Assembly (NCBI RefSeq): GCF_021603645.1
Contig: NZ_BQHJ01000014.1
Location: 140,854 to 204,853, forward strand
Direction: 5' to 3'
Source: Pseudomonas pseudonitroreducens
GTDB lineage: Bacteria > Pseudomonadota > Gammaproteobacteria > Pseudomonadales > Pseudomonadaceae
DNA length: 64,000 nucleotides
Shown: piece by piece, positions 18,964 through 27,194 of the stretch
Numbering within the stretch: position 1 is the stretch's first letter
How the letters are laid out: each line of letters opens with the position of its first letter
Translations under genes and position numbers: made by a program
The notes under the pieces: generated by a model
Database searches by the model: none
The model's input: only the letters and a program-made list of their open reading frames with translations
Told to the model about the DNA's origin: nothing

Positions 18964-19295
18964 AGAGCGAGGATGGCTTCGGCCAGGTCCTGATCGGAGG
19001 CTTCGCGTGCCTGCGGCACCTGCTCGCGCAGCACCTTGAACGCGGCTTCGAGCTGCGCGCCACGAATCGCACCGTCGCTGCCGACGTAGCTGGCGGCATC
19101 GTCACGGGCCTCGCGGACGACCTTCATGTCACGCACGGAGGTGGTGGTGTCCGAGGTGAAGTCGATGCTGCGGGCGAAGGCGTTGGTGGTGATGTTGAAC
19201 ACGCGGACTACCGATTGGGCCTGGGCGGTGGACGCGCAGGCGGCGAGCAGCAGGCCGAGGATCAGGGGGCTCTTGGAAAGCGAGCTGAGGCGCAT
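18960..19295 (-). CDS. DUF2388 secreted small protein, paralogue A
   Basis: A 111-residue protein with a signal peptide (LSKSPLILGLLLAACASTAQA) and the DUF2388 core REARDDAASYVGSDGAIRGAQ followed by LEAAFKVLREQ and a final AEAILAL. It is one of three tandem paralogues and is translationally coupled (GTGA) to the DUF4105 gene. Function unknown; the family seems largely limited to Pseudomonas. Confidence 0.88.
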   Translation of the reverse strand: MRLSSLSKSPLILGLLLAACASTAQAQSVVRVFNITTNAFARSIDFTSDTTTSVRDMKVVREARDDAASYVGSDGAIRGAQLEAAFKVLREQVPQAREASDQDLAEAILAL

Positions 19296-19332
19296 GGATG
19301 TCTCCGAAAGGGCAGCTGGGGCTGCTCACAAC

Positions 19333-19626
19333 TTATTTGGCAAGAATTGCTTCGGCCAGTTCCCGATCGTTCGCTGCCAGCCCCGGATGTTCCTGGCGCA
19401 GCCAGTGCAGTGCTGCTTCCAGGCGTGCGCCGCGCAAGGCGCCGTCGGTGGCAACGAACTGCGCCGCGTCGTCGCGTGCGCCACGCAGCAGTTTGTTGTC
19501 GAAGGGGCCGCTGGTGACCTGGCTGGTGGCGTAGCTGGTCCCCACCGGGAACTGGGTCGTCTGGTCGAATGCCTCGGCGGGCAGGGAACAGGCAATCAGC
19601 GGCAGTAGGAACAGCAGAGTACGCAT
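19333..19626 (-). CDS. DUF2388 secreted small protein, paralogue B
   Basis: A 97-residue protein; the ATG at 19626 gives a good signal peptide (MRTLLFLLPLIACSLPAEA), so the longer frame is rejected. The core GARDDAAQFVATDGALRGAR and the ending LAEAILAK align with paralogues A and C. It lies 37 bp upstream of A. Confidence 0.87.
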   Translation of the reverse strand: MRTLLFLLPLIACSLPAEAFDQTTQFPVGTSYATSQVTSGPFDNKLLRGARDDAAQFVATDGALRGARLEAALHWLRQEHPGLAANDRELAEAILAK

Positions 19627-19732
19627 GGGCTCGGACGATCGGAAAAGTACGACCGCCAAGGCTAACGGAATGCGCTGGAGAGAGCCAGCGCAGAGCGCCG
19701 GGCGGAGCGCCCGGCGCGGCAGGATACAGCGA

Positions 19733-20053
19733 TCAGATGGTCAGGATCGCCTGGGCCAGTTGTTGATCGTTGGCGGCCAGGGTCGGCAGCTTGCTGCGGA
19801 TGTGGGCGAGAGCGGCTTCCAGGTGCGCGCCGCGGATCTGGCCCTGGCTGGCGACGAAGGTGGCTGCGTCGTCACGGGCTTCAAGGACGATCTTGTCGTC
19901 CTTGAAGGAGTTGCTGATATCCGAGGTGCCGTCGGAGGTAGCCCCGGTGGCGCGCACCGACAGGTCGGTGGTGTAGACGAAGCTGGTGGCGTAGGCGCCG
20001 GTGGCGCAGCCGATCAGGGCAGCGGCGGCGATCAGGCGAAGACTGTTCTTCAT
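19733..20053 (-). CDS. DUF2388 secreted small protein, paralogue C
   Basis: A 106-residue protein from the ATG at 20053, preceded by a GGAGC site, with signal peptide MKNSLRLIAAAALIGCATGA. The core EARDDAATFVASQGQIRGAH and the ending LAQAILTI match the other two copies. It is the first of the tandem set and may head the operon with A, B and the DUF4105 gene. Confidence 0.88.
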   Translation of the reverse strand: MKNSLRLIAAAALIGCATGAYATSFVYTTDLSVRATGATSDGTSDISNSFKDDKIVLEARDDAATFVASQGQIRGAHLEAALAHIRSKLPTLAANDQQLAQAILTI

Positions 20054-20146
20054 GGAGTGGCTCCGGATAAGACCAAACAAAAGGTGGCCGGGGCGGCCAC
20101 TCTAACTGTGGTCAGACTAGCCAAGACTGATCGGCGTCACCAGCAT

Positions 20147-20347
20147 TCAGCGCCAGAACGGTTTCGAGATTTCTCTCACGCGTTCGCTGGGGCTGATACC
20201 GATATCGGCCAACTGCTGGCTGGTCAGCTCGGCAAGTTGGCGACGGGTTCGGGCGTTGCGAAGCCATTCGCCGAATACCGCGAACAGACGACGCAGCTGC
20301 AAAGCTGGGCGCGGAGTGGGCAGGTCGGATGACAGTGCGCGTTCCAT
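20147..20347 (-). CDS. DUF1127 small protein, copy 1
   Basis: A 66-residue protein from the ATG at 20347 (MERALSSDL). The C-terminal DUF1127 motif is clear: RRQLAELTSQQLADIGISPS then ISKPFWR. In other bacteria DUF1127 proteins bind RNA or modulate phosphate and stress regulons; nothing here tests that. The paralogue at 20632 ends in nearly the same residues. An ACTGTACC motif lies about 115 bp upstream. Confidence 0.88.
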   Translation of the reverse strand: MERALSSDLPTPRPALQLRRLFAVFGEWLRNARTRRQLAELTSQQLADIGISPSERVREISKPFWR

Positions 20348-20460
20348 GGCGGGGCCTCCTGGTGACCGTGGTGGACGGTCGATACAGGCTCGCACTGGTC
20401 GAGAGTGCGCGTCAGAGGCAGCGATGGGTTATTGCGGGAGTACAGCGAGGCAAAAAACAG

Positions 20461-20628
20461 AACTGTACCGCCACCGTTGCAGCTGGTTGTTCTGTGATCA
20501 GGGCGGGGCGGTAATGCGAGAGAAAAGCGGACTTCCGGAATGCCAAGGGCCGCTCCAGATGAGCGGCCTCAGGCAATCTACCAGTACAGTTAAAGCGAGC
20601 CTGGAGAGTGTGGCTCAGTTGTACTGTT
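20461..20628. promoter_or_regulatory. ACTGTAC motifs upstream of DUF1127 copy 1
   Basis: AACTGTACC at 20461-20469, AGTACAGTT at 20583-20591 and CAGTTGTACTGTT at 20616-20628 repeat the same core in both directions. This resembles the half-sites used by MocR/GntR regulators (ACTGTACC). The assignment is an inference from motif shape and repetition. Confidence 0.5.
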
Positions 20629-20631
20629 GAA

Positions 20632-20847
20632 TCAGCGCCAGAACGGCTTGTTCAGTTCGGCGTAACGCTGCGCTTCGCTGATGCCGGCGTCAGCCAGCAG
20701 GCGGGAATCCAGGCGGGCCAGCTGGCGGCGGCTTTCCATGCGGCGCTGCCACAGGCGAACGGTGCCGACGAGGCCACGATGGGCGCTGGAGGTGCTACGG
20801 GTGGTGCTCAGAGCTGCGGAACCGAGGGTACGTTCCATGGTGGTCAT
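20632..20847 (-). CDS. DUF1127 small protein, copy 2
   Basis: A 71-residue protein with the C-terminal motif ESRRQLARLDSRLLADAGIS and LNKPFWR, as in copy 1. A start at the fourth residue is also possible. Its upstream region (20922-21005) is rich in ACTGTA motifs, so both copies may answer to the same regulator. Confidence 0.88.
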   Translation of the reverse strand: MTTMERTLGSAALSTTRSTSSAHRGLVGTVRLWQRRMESRRQLARLDSRLLADAGISEAQRYAELNKPFWR

Positions 20848-20921
20848 CCTTCTCGCTTGTGGCGAGTAGTCAGTTGCTGAATGGATTGAGCATATGATCT
20901 GACTTTTTGGTCAGGGATGAC

Positions 20922-21003
20922 AGGTACAGTTGTACTGTATTGCGGTTGGTCAGCCGATTGTAATTTTGAACTGTAATGGTCTTTTTCGGGGCGAACTGTA
21001 CCG
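20922..21003. promoter_or_regulatory. ACTGTAC motif cluster upstream of DUF1127 copy 2
   Basis: AGGTACAGTTGTACTGTA at 20922-20939 is a compact pair of inverted half-sites, followed by GAACTGTAATGG at 20968 and GAACTGTACCGC near 20993. The stretch 20848-21195 otherwise holds no gene. The pattern suggests several operator half-sites of a MocR-like protein. Confidence 0.5.
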
Positions 21004-21195
21004 CTGCGCTCCATTCTGGTGCGCAATTGGCGGATGTCTGAGGTCTTTCGAGGGTGCCGGCCAAGGAGTCGGCGAGGGAAGCTGAACAGTTGGAGCGGGA
21101 TAAAAATCTGTTCAGGAGTGTTTTTACGTGGTTTTTTTCCGGCTGTAAACCCTTGCGGGCCATTCATTGCTGAATGACCCGCAAGGTGTCTGGAA

Positions 21196-22692
21196 TCAGC
21201 TTGCCGCCAGCATGTGGCCGCGTTCTTCCAGATTGATATGCCACTCCAGGGCCTCGCGCAGGATGTGCGGGGTATGGCCGCCGCGCTCGCAGGCGGCATC
21301 GAAGTAACTGTTCAGGGCGTCGCGGTAGGACGGGTGTACACAGTTGTCGATGATCACCCGGGCGCGCTCGCGCGGCGCCAGGCCACGCAGATCGGCCAGG
21401 CCTTCCTCGGTGACGAGGATGTCCACGTCGTGCTCGGTGTGGTCAACGTGGCTGACCATCGGCACCACGCTGGAGATGTTGCCGCCCTTGGCGATGGACT
21501 TGGTGACAAAAATGGCCAGGTGCGCGTTGCGGGCGAAGTCTCCCGAGCCGCCGATACCGTTCATCATCTTCGTGCCGCCGACGTGGGTGGAGTTCACGTT
21601 GCCGTAGATGTCGAATTCCAGCGCCGTGTTGATGCCGATGATACCCAGGCGACGGACCACTTCGGGATGGTTGGAGATTTCCTGAGGGCGCAGTACCAGC
21701 TTGTCCTTGTAGCGCTCCAGGTTGCCGAACACCTCGGCGTTGCGGCGCGCAGACAGGGTGATGGAGCTGCCCGAGGCGAAGCGCAGCTTGCCCGCATCCA
21801 TCAGGTCAAAGGTCGAGTCCTGCAGTACTTCGGAGTACATGGTCAGGTTCTCGAACGGCGACTGGATCAGACCGCACATCACCGCGTTGGCGATGGTGCC
21901 GACGCCAGCCTGCAGCGGGCCGAGGCTGTTGCTCATGCGGCCGGCATCCACTTCGCGCTTGAAGAAGTCGATCAGGTGGTTGGCGATGGCCTGGGTTTCG
22001 CCGTCCGGCGGCAGCACGGTGGACGGGGAGTCCGGCTGGTCGTTGACGACGATGGCGACGATCTTTTCCGCCGGGATCGGGATCGCGGTGCTGCCGATAC
22101 GGTCGTCGACCTTGGTCAGCGGGATCGGCGTGCGGGTCGGGCGGTAGGTCGGGATATAGATGTCGTGCAGGCCCTCGAGGTTGGCGTTGTGCGCGACGTT
22201 GATCTCGACGATGACCTGCTTGGCGAAGATCGCGAAGCTGGCCGAGTTGCCTACCGACGTAGTCGGCACGATGTGGCCTTCCTCGGTGATGGCAACGGCT
22301 TCAATGACGGCGATATCCGGCAGCTTGAGCTGGTGGTTGCGCAGCTGCTCGACGGTTTCCGAGAGGTGCTGGTCGATGAACATCACCTCGCCGGCGTTGA
22401 TCGCCTTGCGCAGGGTGCTGTCGACCTGGAAGGGCATGCGGCGGGCCAGGACACCGGCTTCGGTGAGCTGCTTGTCGAGGTCATTGCCCAGGCTGGCACC
22501 GGTCATCAGGCTGATACGCAGCGGCTCCTGCTTGGCGCGCTCGGCGAGGGCCTTGGGTACGGCCTTGGCTTCGCCGGCGCGGGTGAAACCGCTCATGCCG
22601 ACGGTCATGCCGTCCTTGATAAGGGCCGCGGCCTGGTCGGCAGTCATCACCTTGTCCAACAGGGAGGACATACGCACGCGATCACGGAACAT
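21196..22692 (-). CDS. Acetyl-CoA hydrolase/transferase (succinyl-CoA:acetate CoA-transferase type)
   Basis: A 498-residue class I CoA-transferase family protein; the first methionine may be at residue 1 or residue 8 (MSSLLDKVMTADQAA). The catalytic glutamate is probably the one in INTALEFDIYGNVNSTH, and the neighbouring MNGIGGSGDFARNA is a family signature. It moves CoA between acyl groups such as succinate and acetate, linking acetate handling to the TCA cycle. It stands alone, with a terminator-like hairpin of the pnt operon upstream. Confidence 0.88.
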   Translation of the reverse strand: MFRDRVRMSSLLDKVMTADQAAALIKDGMTVGMSGFTRAGEAKAVPKALAERAKQEPLRISLMTGASLGNDLDKQLTEAGVLARRMPFQVDSTLRKAINAGEVMFIDQHLSETVEQLRNHQLKLPDIAVIEAVAITEEGHIVPTTSVGNSASFAIFAKQVIVEINVAHNANLEGLHDIYIPTYRPTRTPIPLTKVDDRIGSTAIPIPAEKIVAIVVNDQPDSPSTVLPPDGETQAIANHLIDFFKREVDAGRMSNSLGPLQAGVGTIANAVMCGLIQSPFENLTMYSEVLQDSTFDLMDAGKLRFASGSSITLSARRNAEVFGNLERYKDKLVLRPQEISNHPEVVRRLGIIGINTALEFDIYGNVNSTHVGGTKMMNGIGGSGDFARNAHLAIFVTKSIAKGGNISSVVPMVSHVDHTEHDVDILVTEEGLADLRGLAPRERARVIIDNCVHPSYRDALNSYFDAACERGGHTPHILREALEWHINLEERGHMLAAS

Positions 22693-22833
22693 GGGAAAAC
22701 CTCGGGCAGTAGGAAGTGCGAGGCCGCCAGTCTAGGGACTCGGCGATTTTTGGCTCTTATACCAAGGTCGAAAAATCGCCCGGCCGGGGCCTTCTTACTA
22801 CCAATGTCCAGCGCTTTTCGCGTTGCCCGAAAG

Positions 22834-22863
22834 CAAGACACCGGCGCAAGGCCGGTGTCTTGT
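22834..22863 (-). terminator. Hairpin downstream of pntB
   Basis: CAAGACACCGGC and GCCGGTGTCTTG form a 12-bp stem 16 bp after the pntB stop on the minus strand. The following T-run is weak (CTTTC), so it may need help to terminate, but its position fits a transcript end. Confidence 0.65.
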
Positions 22864-22878
22864 GGATCGACGGTCGTC

Positions 22879-24315
22879 TTATTCGACGGCCTTGACCATG
22901 TCTTCGATGACTTTCTTGGCATCGCCGAAGACCATCATGGTCTTGTCCAGGTAGAACAGTTCGTTGTCCAGGCCGGCGTAGCCGCTGGCCATCGAGCGCT
23001 TGTTGACGATCACGGTCTTGGCCTTGTAGGCCTCGAGGATCGGCATGCCGGCGATCGGCGACTTCGGATCGTTCTTCGCTGCCGGGTTCACCACGTCGTT
23101 GGCGCCCAGTACCAGCACCACGTCGGTCTGGCCGAACTCGGAGTTGATGTCTTCCATCTCGAACACCTGCTCGTAAGGCACTTCGGCCTCGGCCAGCAGG
23201 ACGTTCATGTGGCCCGGCATACGGCCGGCAACCGGGTGGATGGCGAACTTCACGTTGACGCCGCGATGGGTCAGCTTCTCGGCCAGTTCCATCAGCGCGT
23301 GCTGGGCACGGGCCACCGCCAGGCCGTAGCCGGGGACGATGATCACGCTGTCGGCGTTGGTCAGCAGGAACGAGGCGTCGTCGGCCGAACCGGATTTCAC
23401 CGGGCGGGCTTCCTTGGCGCCGGCCGGGCCGCCAGCGTCCGCTTCGGCGCCAAAGCCGCCGAGGATGACGTTGAAGAACGAGCGGTTCATCGCCTTGCAC
23501 ATGATGTAGGAGAGGATCGCGCCCGAGGAACCCACCAGGGAGCCGGCGATGATCAGCATCGAGTTGTTCAGCGAGAAGCCGATACCTGCCGCGGCCCAGC
23601 CGGAGTAGGAGTTCAGCATCGACACCACGACCGGCATGTCGGCGCCGCCGATCGGGATGATGATCAGCACGCCGAGGATGAAGGCCAGCGCCAGCATCAC
23701 CACGAAGGCGGTCAGGTTACCGGTGAACATGAACAGCAGGCCCAGGCCCAGGGTGGTCAGGCCCAGCACCAGGTTGAGCATGTGCTGGCCGGCGAACTGC
23801 ACCGGGGCGCCCTGGAACAGGCGGAACTTGTACTTGCCCGACAGCTTGCCGAAGGCGATCACCGAACCGGAGAAGGTGATGGCGCCGATGGCCGCGCCGA
23901 GGAACAGTTCCAGGCGGTTGCCGGTGGGGATGGTATCGCCCAGGTTCTGCACGATGCCCAGCGACTGCGGCTCGACCACGGCGGCGATGGCGATGAACAC
24001 GGCGGCCAGGCCGATCATGCTGTGCATGAAGGCGACCAGTTCCGGCATCTTGGTCATTTCGACGCGCTTGGCCATGATCGAACCGGCGGTGCCGCCGACC
24101 AGCAGGCCGATGATCACGTAGACGATGCCGGTGGTGGCGATTTCGCTGCTGATCTTGAACACCAGTGCAACGGTGGTCAGTGCGGCGATGGCCATGCCGA
24201 TCATGCCGAACAGGTTGCCGCGGCGCGAGGTGGTCGGGTGCGACAGGCCTTTGAGGGCCTGGATGAAGCAGACCGAGGCGATGAGGTAGAGGAGGGTGAC
24301 GAGGTTCATGCTCAT
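22879..24315 (-). CDS. pntB: NAD(P) transhydrogenase subunit beta
   Basis: A 478-residue integral membrane protein from the ATG at 24315 (MSMNLVTLLYLIAS), the length usual for PntB. The N-terminal 270 residues hold about nine membrane helices; the C-terminal domain III binds NADP (VPGYGLAVARAQHAL, RMPGHMNVLLAEA, VLVLGANDVVNPA). With PntAA and PntAB it uses the proton gradient to transfer hydride from NADH to NADP. It begins 1 base after the pntAB stop codon. Confidence 0.96.
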   Translation of the reverse strand: MSMNLVTLLYLIASVCFIQALKGLSHPTTSRRGNLFGMIGMAIAALTTVALVFKISSEIATTGIVYVIIGLLVGGTAGSIMAKRVEMTKMPELVAFMHSMIGLAAVFIAIAAVVEPQSLGIVQNLGDTIPTGNRLELFLGAAIGAITFSGSVIAFGKLSGKYKFRLFQGAPVQFAGQHMLNLVLGLTTLGLGLLFMFTGNLTAFVVMLALAFILGVLIIIPIGGADMPVVVSMLNSYSGWAAAGIGFSLNNSMLIIAGSLVGSSGAILSYIMCKAMNRSFFNVILGGFGAEADAGGPAGAKEARPVKSGSADDASFLLTNADSVIIVPGYGLAVARAQHALMELAEKLTHRGVNVKFAIHPVAGRMPGHMNVLLAEAEVPYEQVFEMEDINSEFGQTDVVLVLGANDVVNPAAKNDPKSPIAGMPILEAYKAKTVIVNKRSMASGYAGLDNELFYLDKTMMVFGDAKKVIEDMVKAVE

Positions 24316-24316
24316 G

Positions 24317-24631
24317 TCAGTGCTTCTCCGCCTTCGGCGCTTTCTTCTTGAACATTTCCAGCATGCGGCGGGTGACCAGGAAGCCACCGAACACATTCAC
24401 GGCAGCCAGGGCCACGGCCAGGGTGCCCATGGCCTTGCCCAGCGGGGTGACGGTCAGGGCGGCAGCCAGCATGGCGCCGACGATCACGATTGCGGAAATG
24501 GCGTTGGTCACTGCCATCAGCGGGGTGTGCAGCGCAGGGGTGACGTTCCAGACCACGTGGTAGCCGACGTAGATCGCCAGCACGAAGATGATCAGGTTGT
24601 AGATGCCGTGGGAGATCAGCATGTCTTCCAT
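24317..24631 (-). CDS. pntAB: NAD(P) transhydrogenase subunit alpha part 2
   Basis: A 104-residue membrane protein with three hydrophobic helices ([48 protein letters not shown]). It corresponds to the C-terminal membrane part of E. coli PntA, encoded separately as in other pseudomonads and Rhodospirillum. It lies between pntAA and pntB. Confidence 0.95.
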   Translation of the reverse strand: MEDMLISHGIYNLIIFVLAIYVGYHVVWNVTPALHTPLMAVTNAISAIVIVGAMLAAALTVTPLGKAMGTLAVALAAVNVFGGFLVTRRMLEMFKKKAPKAEKH

Positions 24632-24692
24632 AGTTTCTCACCGGTCTTCAGGGCCGGACGCGGGGTCCGGCGCGTTCTTATATAAGAAGGGC

Positions 24693-25811
24693 TCAGCCGT
24701 TCTTGCGCACGATCTGGCCGTCGCGGCACATCAGGCAGGCGGCGACGATGTCGTCTTCCATGTTCACCGTGAAGCCTTCGGCGGTCAGGGTGAGCTTGAG
24801 GAAGTCGAGCAGGTTGCGTGCGTAGAGTGCGGAGGCGTCTGCCGGCACCAGCGCGGCCAGGTTGCTCAGGCCGACGATGGTCACGCCGTTCTTGACCACC
24901 ACCTGGTCGGCTTCGGTCAGCGGGCAGTTGCCGCCTTGCGATGCCGCGAGGTCGATGACCACCGAGCCTGGCTTCATTTCGGCGACGGTCGCCTCGTGCA
25001 GCAGGGTCGGTGCCTTGCGGCCCGGAATCAGTGCGGTGGTGATGACGATGTCCGACTGCTTGGCGCGTTCGTGCACGGCCTTGGCCTGGCGTTCCATCCA
25101 CGAGGCCGGCATCGGGCGGGCGTAACCGCCAACGCCTTCGGCGCACTCGCGCTCTTCATCAGTCTCGTAGGGCACGTCGACGAACTTGGCACCCAGGGAC
25201 TCGATCTGCTCCTTCACCGCCGGACGAACGTCCGAGGCCTCGATCACCGCACCCAGGCGCTTGGCCGTGGCGATGGCCTGCAGGCCGGCTACGCCGGCGC
25301 CGAGGATCAGCACGCGGGCGGCCTTAACGGTGCCGGCGGCGGTCATCAGCATGGGCATGAAGCGCGGGTAATGGTGGGCGGCGAGCAGCACGGCCTTGTA
25401 GCCGGCGATGTTGGCCTGGGAGGAGAGCACGTCCAGGCTCTGCGCGCGGGAAGTACGCGGCGCGGCTTCCAGGGCGAAGGCGGTGATACCGCGTTCGGCC
25501 ATGCGGGCGATGTTCTCGTTGTTGAACGGATTGAGCATGCCAAGCAGCACGGCGCCGGACTTCATCTGCGCCAGCTCGCTTTCGCTGGGCGCGACAACCT
25601 TCAGCACCAGTTCCGCGCCGAGCGCATCGGCGGCAGTGCCGATCTTCGCGCCGACAGCTTCGTAGGCGGCATCCGGCTGGCTGGCGCTGACGCCCGCACC
25701 GCTCTGGATGACCACCTGATGGCCTTGCCCGATCAGTTTCTTGACCGTCTCCGGCGTTGCTGCGACCCGCGTCTCACCGGCTTGGGTCTCGAGGGGTACA
25801 CCGATCTGCAC
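24693..25811 (-). CDS. pntAA: NAD(P) transhydrogenase subunit alpha part 1
   Basis: About 372 residues with the NAD-binding domain I: IGVPLETQAGETRVAATPET at the start, then VLILGAGVAGLQAIATAKRL near the middle and the later NLAALVPADASALYAR. Two starts are possible, TTG at 25817 and GTG at 25811. The GGAGA site leaves too little room for the TTG, so the GTG is preferred. It is the first gene of the pntAA-pntAB-pntB operon and provides the soluble NADH-binding part. Confidence 0.94.
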   Translation of the reverse strand: MQIGVPLETQAGETRVAATPETVKKLIGQGHQVVIQSGAGVSASQPDAAYEAVGAKIGTAADALGAELVLKVVAPSESELAQMKSGAVLLGMLNPFNNENIARMAERGITAFALEAAPRTSRAQSLDVLSSQANIAGYKAVLLAAHHYPRFMPMLMTAAGTVKAARVLILGAGVAGLQAIATAKRLGAVIEASDVRPAVKEQIESLGAKFVDVPYETDEERECAEGVGGYARPMPASWMERQAKAVHERAKQSDIVITTALIPGRKAPTLLHEATVAEMKPGSVVIDLAASQGGNCPLTEADQVVVKNGVTIVGLSNLAALVPADASALYARNLLDFLKLTLTAEGFTVNMEDDIVAACLMCRDGQIVRKNG

Positions 25812-25817
25812 TCGCAA

Positions 25818-26365
25818 ATCTCCTGCGTGATCCTGGGATTGTCCGGGCTACTACGTTGGCGACCCGGGTTATCGAACTGGCAACGGTCTAGTTCTTATTC
25901 TCTGACCGGGCTGTGACCCGGTGGCCGCGGCATTGTGCAATCGAACCTGGAGGGCATCAAGAAGTTCTGGAGTGGTACGAAGCGATAACTACAAGTCACG
26001 TTCGGACCCGTAGTTTTCCAGTCACCACCGAGGCCGCGTGGACCCTGGTGTTTAGCCTAATTGCCTATTGTGACCGGACGGACATGTCATCCTCGCCGTG
26101 AATGACCACCCATCAGAGGCTCCCCACACCCACCGAAAGGCCCGGTAATCCTGCAACAGGCTCAGGCATAGGTGTTAATTAATGTTTCTAATATGGAGTA
26201 TGAGTCATTACTGATGCCTGATTTCCTGTAGCAGATTTTTTACATTGACTACGGGGTCAGGAAAATCGCCCGGGAGCTTCAAGGCCGCGTATTACACCGC
26301 GTCAGAGCCATGGGAAGAGGTTTAGCAGAAAGTTCGTATTTGTCCGCTATCGGGGCGAATGGCGC
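25818..26365. other. Gene-poor stretch upstream of pntAA
   Basis: About 550 bp without a convincing coding sequence on either strand. The part near 25818-25900 should contain the pnt promoter. A section around 26170-26260 is much richer in A and T than its surroundings (GTTAATTAATGTTTCTAATA). A small ORF at 25913-26101 lacks coding character. I see no RNA gene that I can support. Confidence 0.4.
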
Positions 26366-26402
26366 AGAAAAAACAACGGCCACCGTTATCGGGTGGCCGT
26401 TG
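26366..26402 (-). terminator. Rho-independent terminator of the senC transcript
   Basis: On the minus strand AACGGCCACCC and GGTGGCCGTT pair around a 6-base loop and are followed by GTTTTTTC. It begins about 25 bp after the senC stop codon. Confidence 0.88.
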
Positions 26403-26426
26403 GGGGTGAGACACGGTGTCGCGGAG

Positions 26427-27062
26427 TCAGTTGCTGGCGCTGACCACGCTGGGCAACTGGGCGACCAGCTTGTCGTTATGCAGCGGGGCGCGGATGAAGC
26501 CGTGCTGGGTGCCGTCCGGGCCGATCAGCACGAGGTTGCCGCTGTGGTCGACGGTGTAGTTGGGCTTGCTGGTGTCCGCCGGGATGTACGGGATGCTCAT
26601 GGCGTTGGCCAGTTTCTGCACGTTCTCTTCCGAGCCGGTGATGCCCTTGAAGCCGGCGTTGAAGAAGCCGAGGTATTCCTTGATGCGTGGCGCAGTATCG
26701 CGGTGCGGGTCGACGCTGACGAACACCACCTGCAGGTTCTTCGCCACTTCCGGCGGCAGCTTGGTCTGCAGCTCGCGCAGTTGCGCCAGGGTGGTGGGGC
26801 AGACGTCCGGGCAGAAGGTGTAGCCGAAGAACAGCAGGGACCACTTGTCCTTCAGGCTGGAGGTCTGGAACGGCTGGCTGTCCTGGTCGGTGAAGGCGAG
26901 GTCGGGCACGCTGCGCGTTTGCGGCAGGATCACGATGCCGGCGTCGAGCAGCACGGTCGGGTCGAGCTGGTGGCGCTGGTTGAGCACCTTCTGGACGGTG
27001 AGGCCGAGGATCACGGCGACGATGGCGACGAGGATGAAGACGGTCTTGTTGACTCGGGTCAT
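26427..27062 (-). CDS. senC: SCO1/SenC copper chaperone for cytochrome oxidase
   Basis: A 211-residue protein with an N-terminal membrane anchor (VFILVAIVAVILGLTV) and a thioredoxin-like domain. The copper motif CPDVC is seen in FFGYTFCPDVCPTT near residue 84, with the partner histidine in YTVDHSGNLVLIGPDG. It delivers copper to the CuA centre of cytochrome c oxidase from the periplasmic side. It ends the run of assembly genes that begins with the cox operon. Confidence 0.95.
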   Translation of the reverse strand: MTRVNKTVFILVAIVAVILGLTVQKVLNQRHQLDPTVLLDAGIVILPQTRSVPDLAFTDQDSQPFQTSSLKDKWSLLFFGYTFCPDVCPTTLAQLRELQTKLPPEVAKNLQVVFVSVDPHRDTAPRIKEYLGFFNAGFKGITGSEENVQKLANAMSIPYIPADTSKPNYTVDHSGNLVLIGPDGTQHGFIRAPLHNDKLVAQLPSVVSASN

Positions 27063-27130
27063 GGGGTACTCGTGGGTCGGGACGTCTGGGCTTTGTGCTG
27101 CTGTTAGTGCCGTTGGCAGGGGCGGTGATG

Positions 27131-27192
27131 TTCGCGAGCAAGCTCGCTCCTACAAACGGAGTTCCCCTGTAGGAGCGAGCTTGCTCGCGAAT
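27131..27192. repeat. REP doublet, copy 2
   Basis: TTCGCGAGCAAGCTCGCTCC starting at 27131 faces TGTAGGAGCGAGCTTGCTCG starting at 27168. Same family as the copies at 3525 and 32695. It fills the space between senC and cyoE. Confidence 0.9.
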
Positions 27193-27194
27193 CC

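Noticed and set aside
21214-24351. 1045-aa open frame on the plus strand across the CoA-transferase and pntB
   Set aside because: It spans two well-supported minus-strand genes and the gap between them; its composition (His, Gln, Asp, Val runs) is that of an antisense artefact.
25913-26101. 62-aa ORF in the pntAA upstream region
   Set aside because: No ribosome-binding site, unusual composition and no neighbour that would support it.
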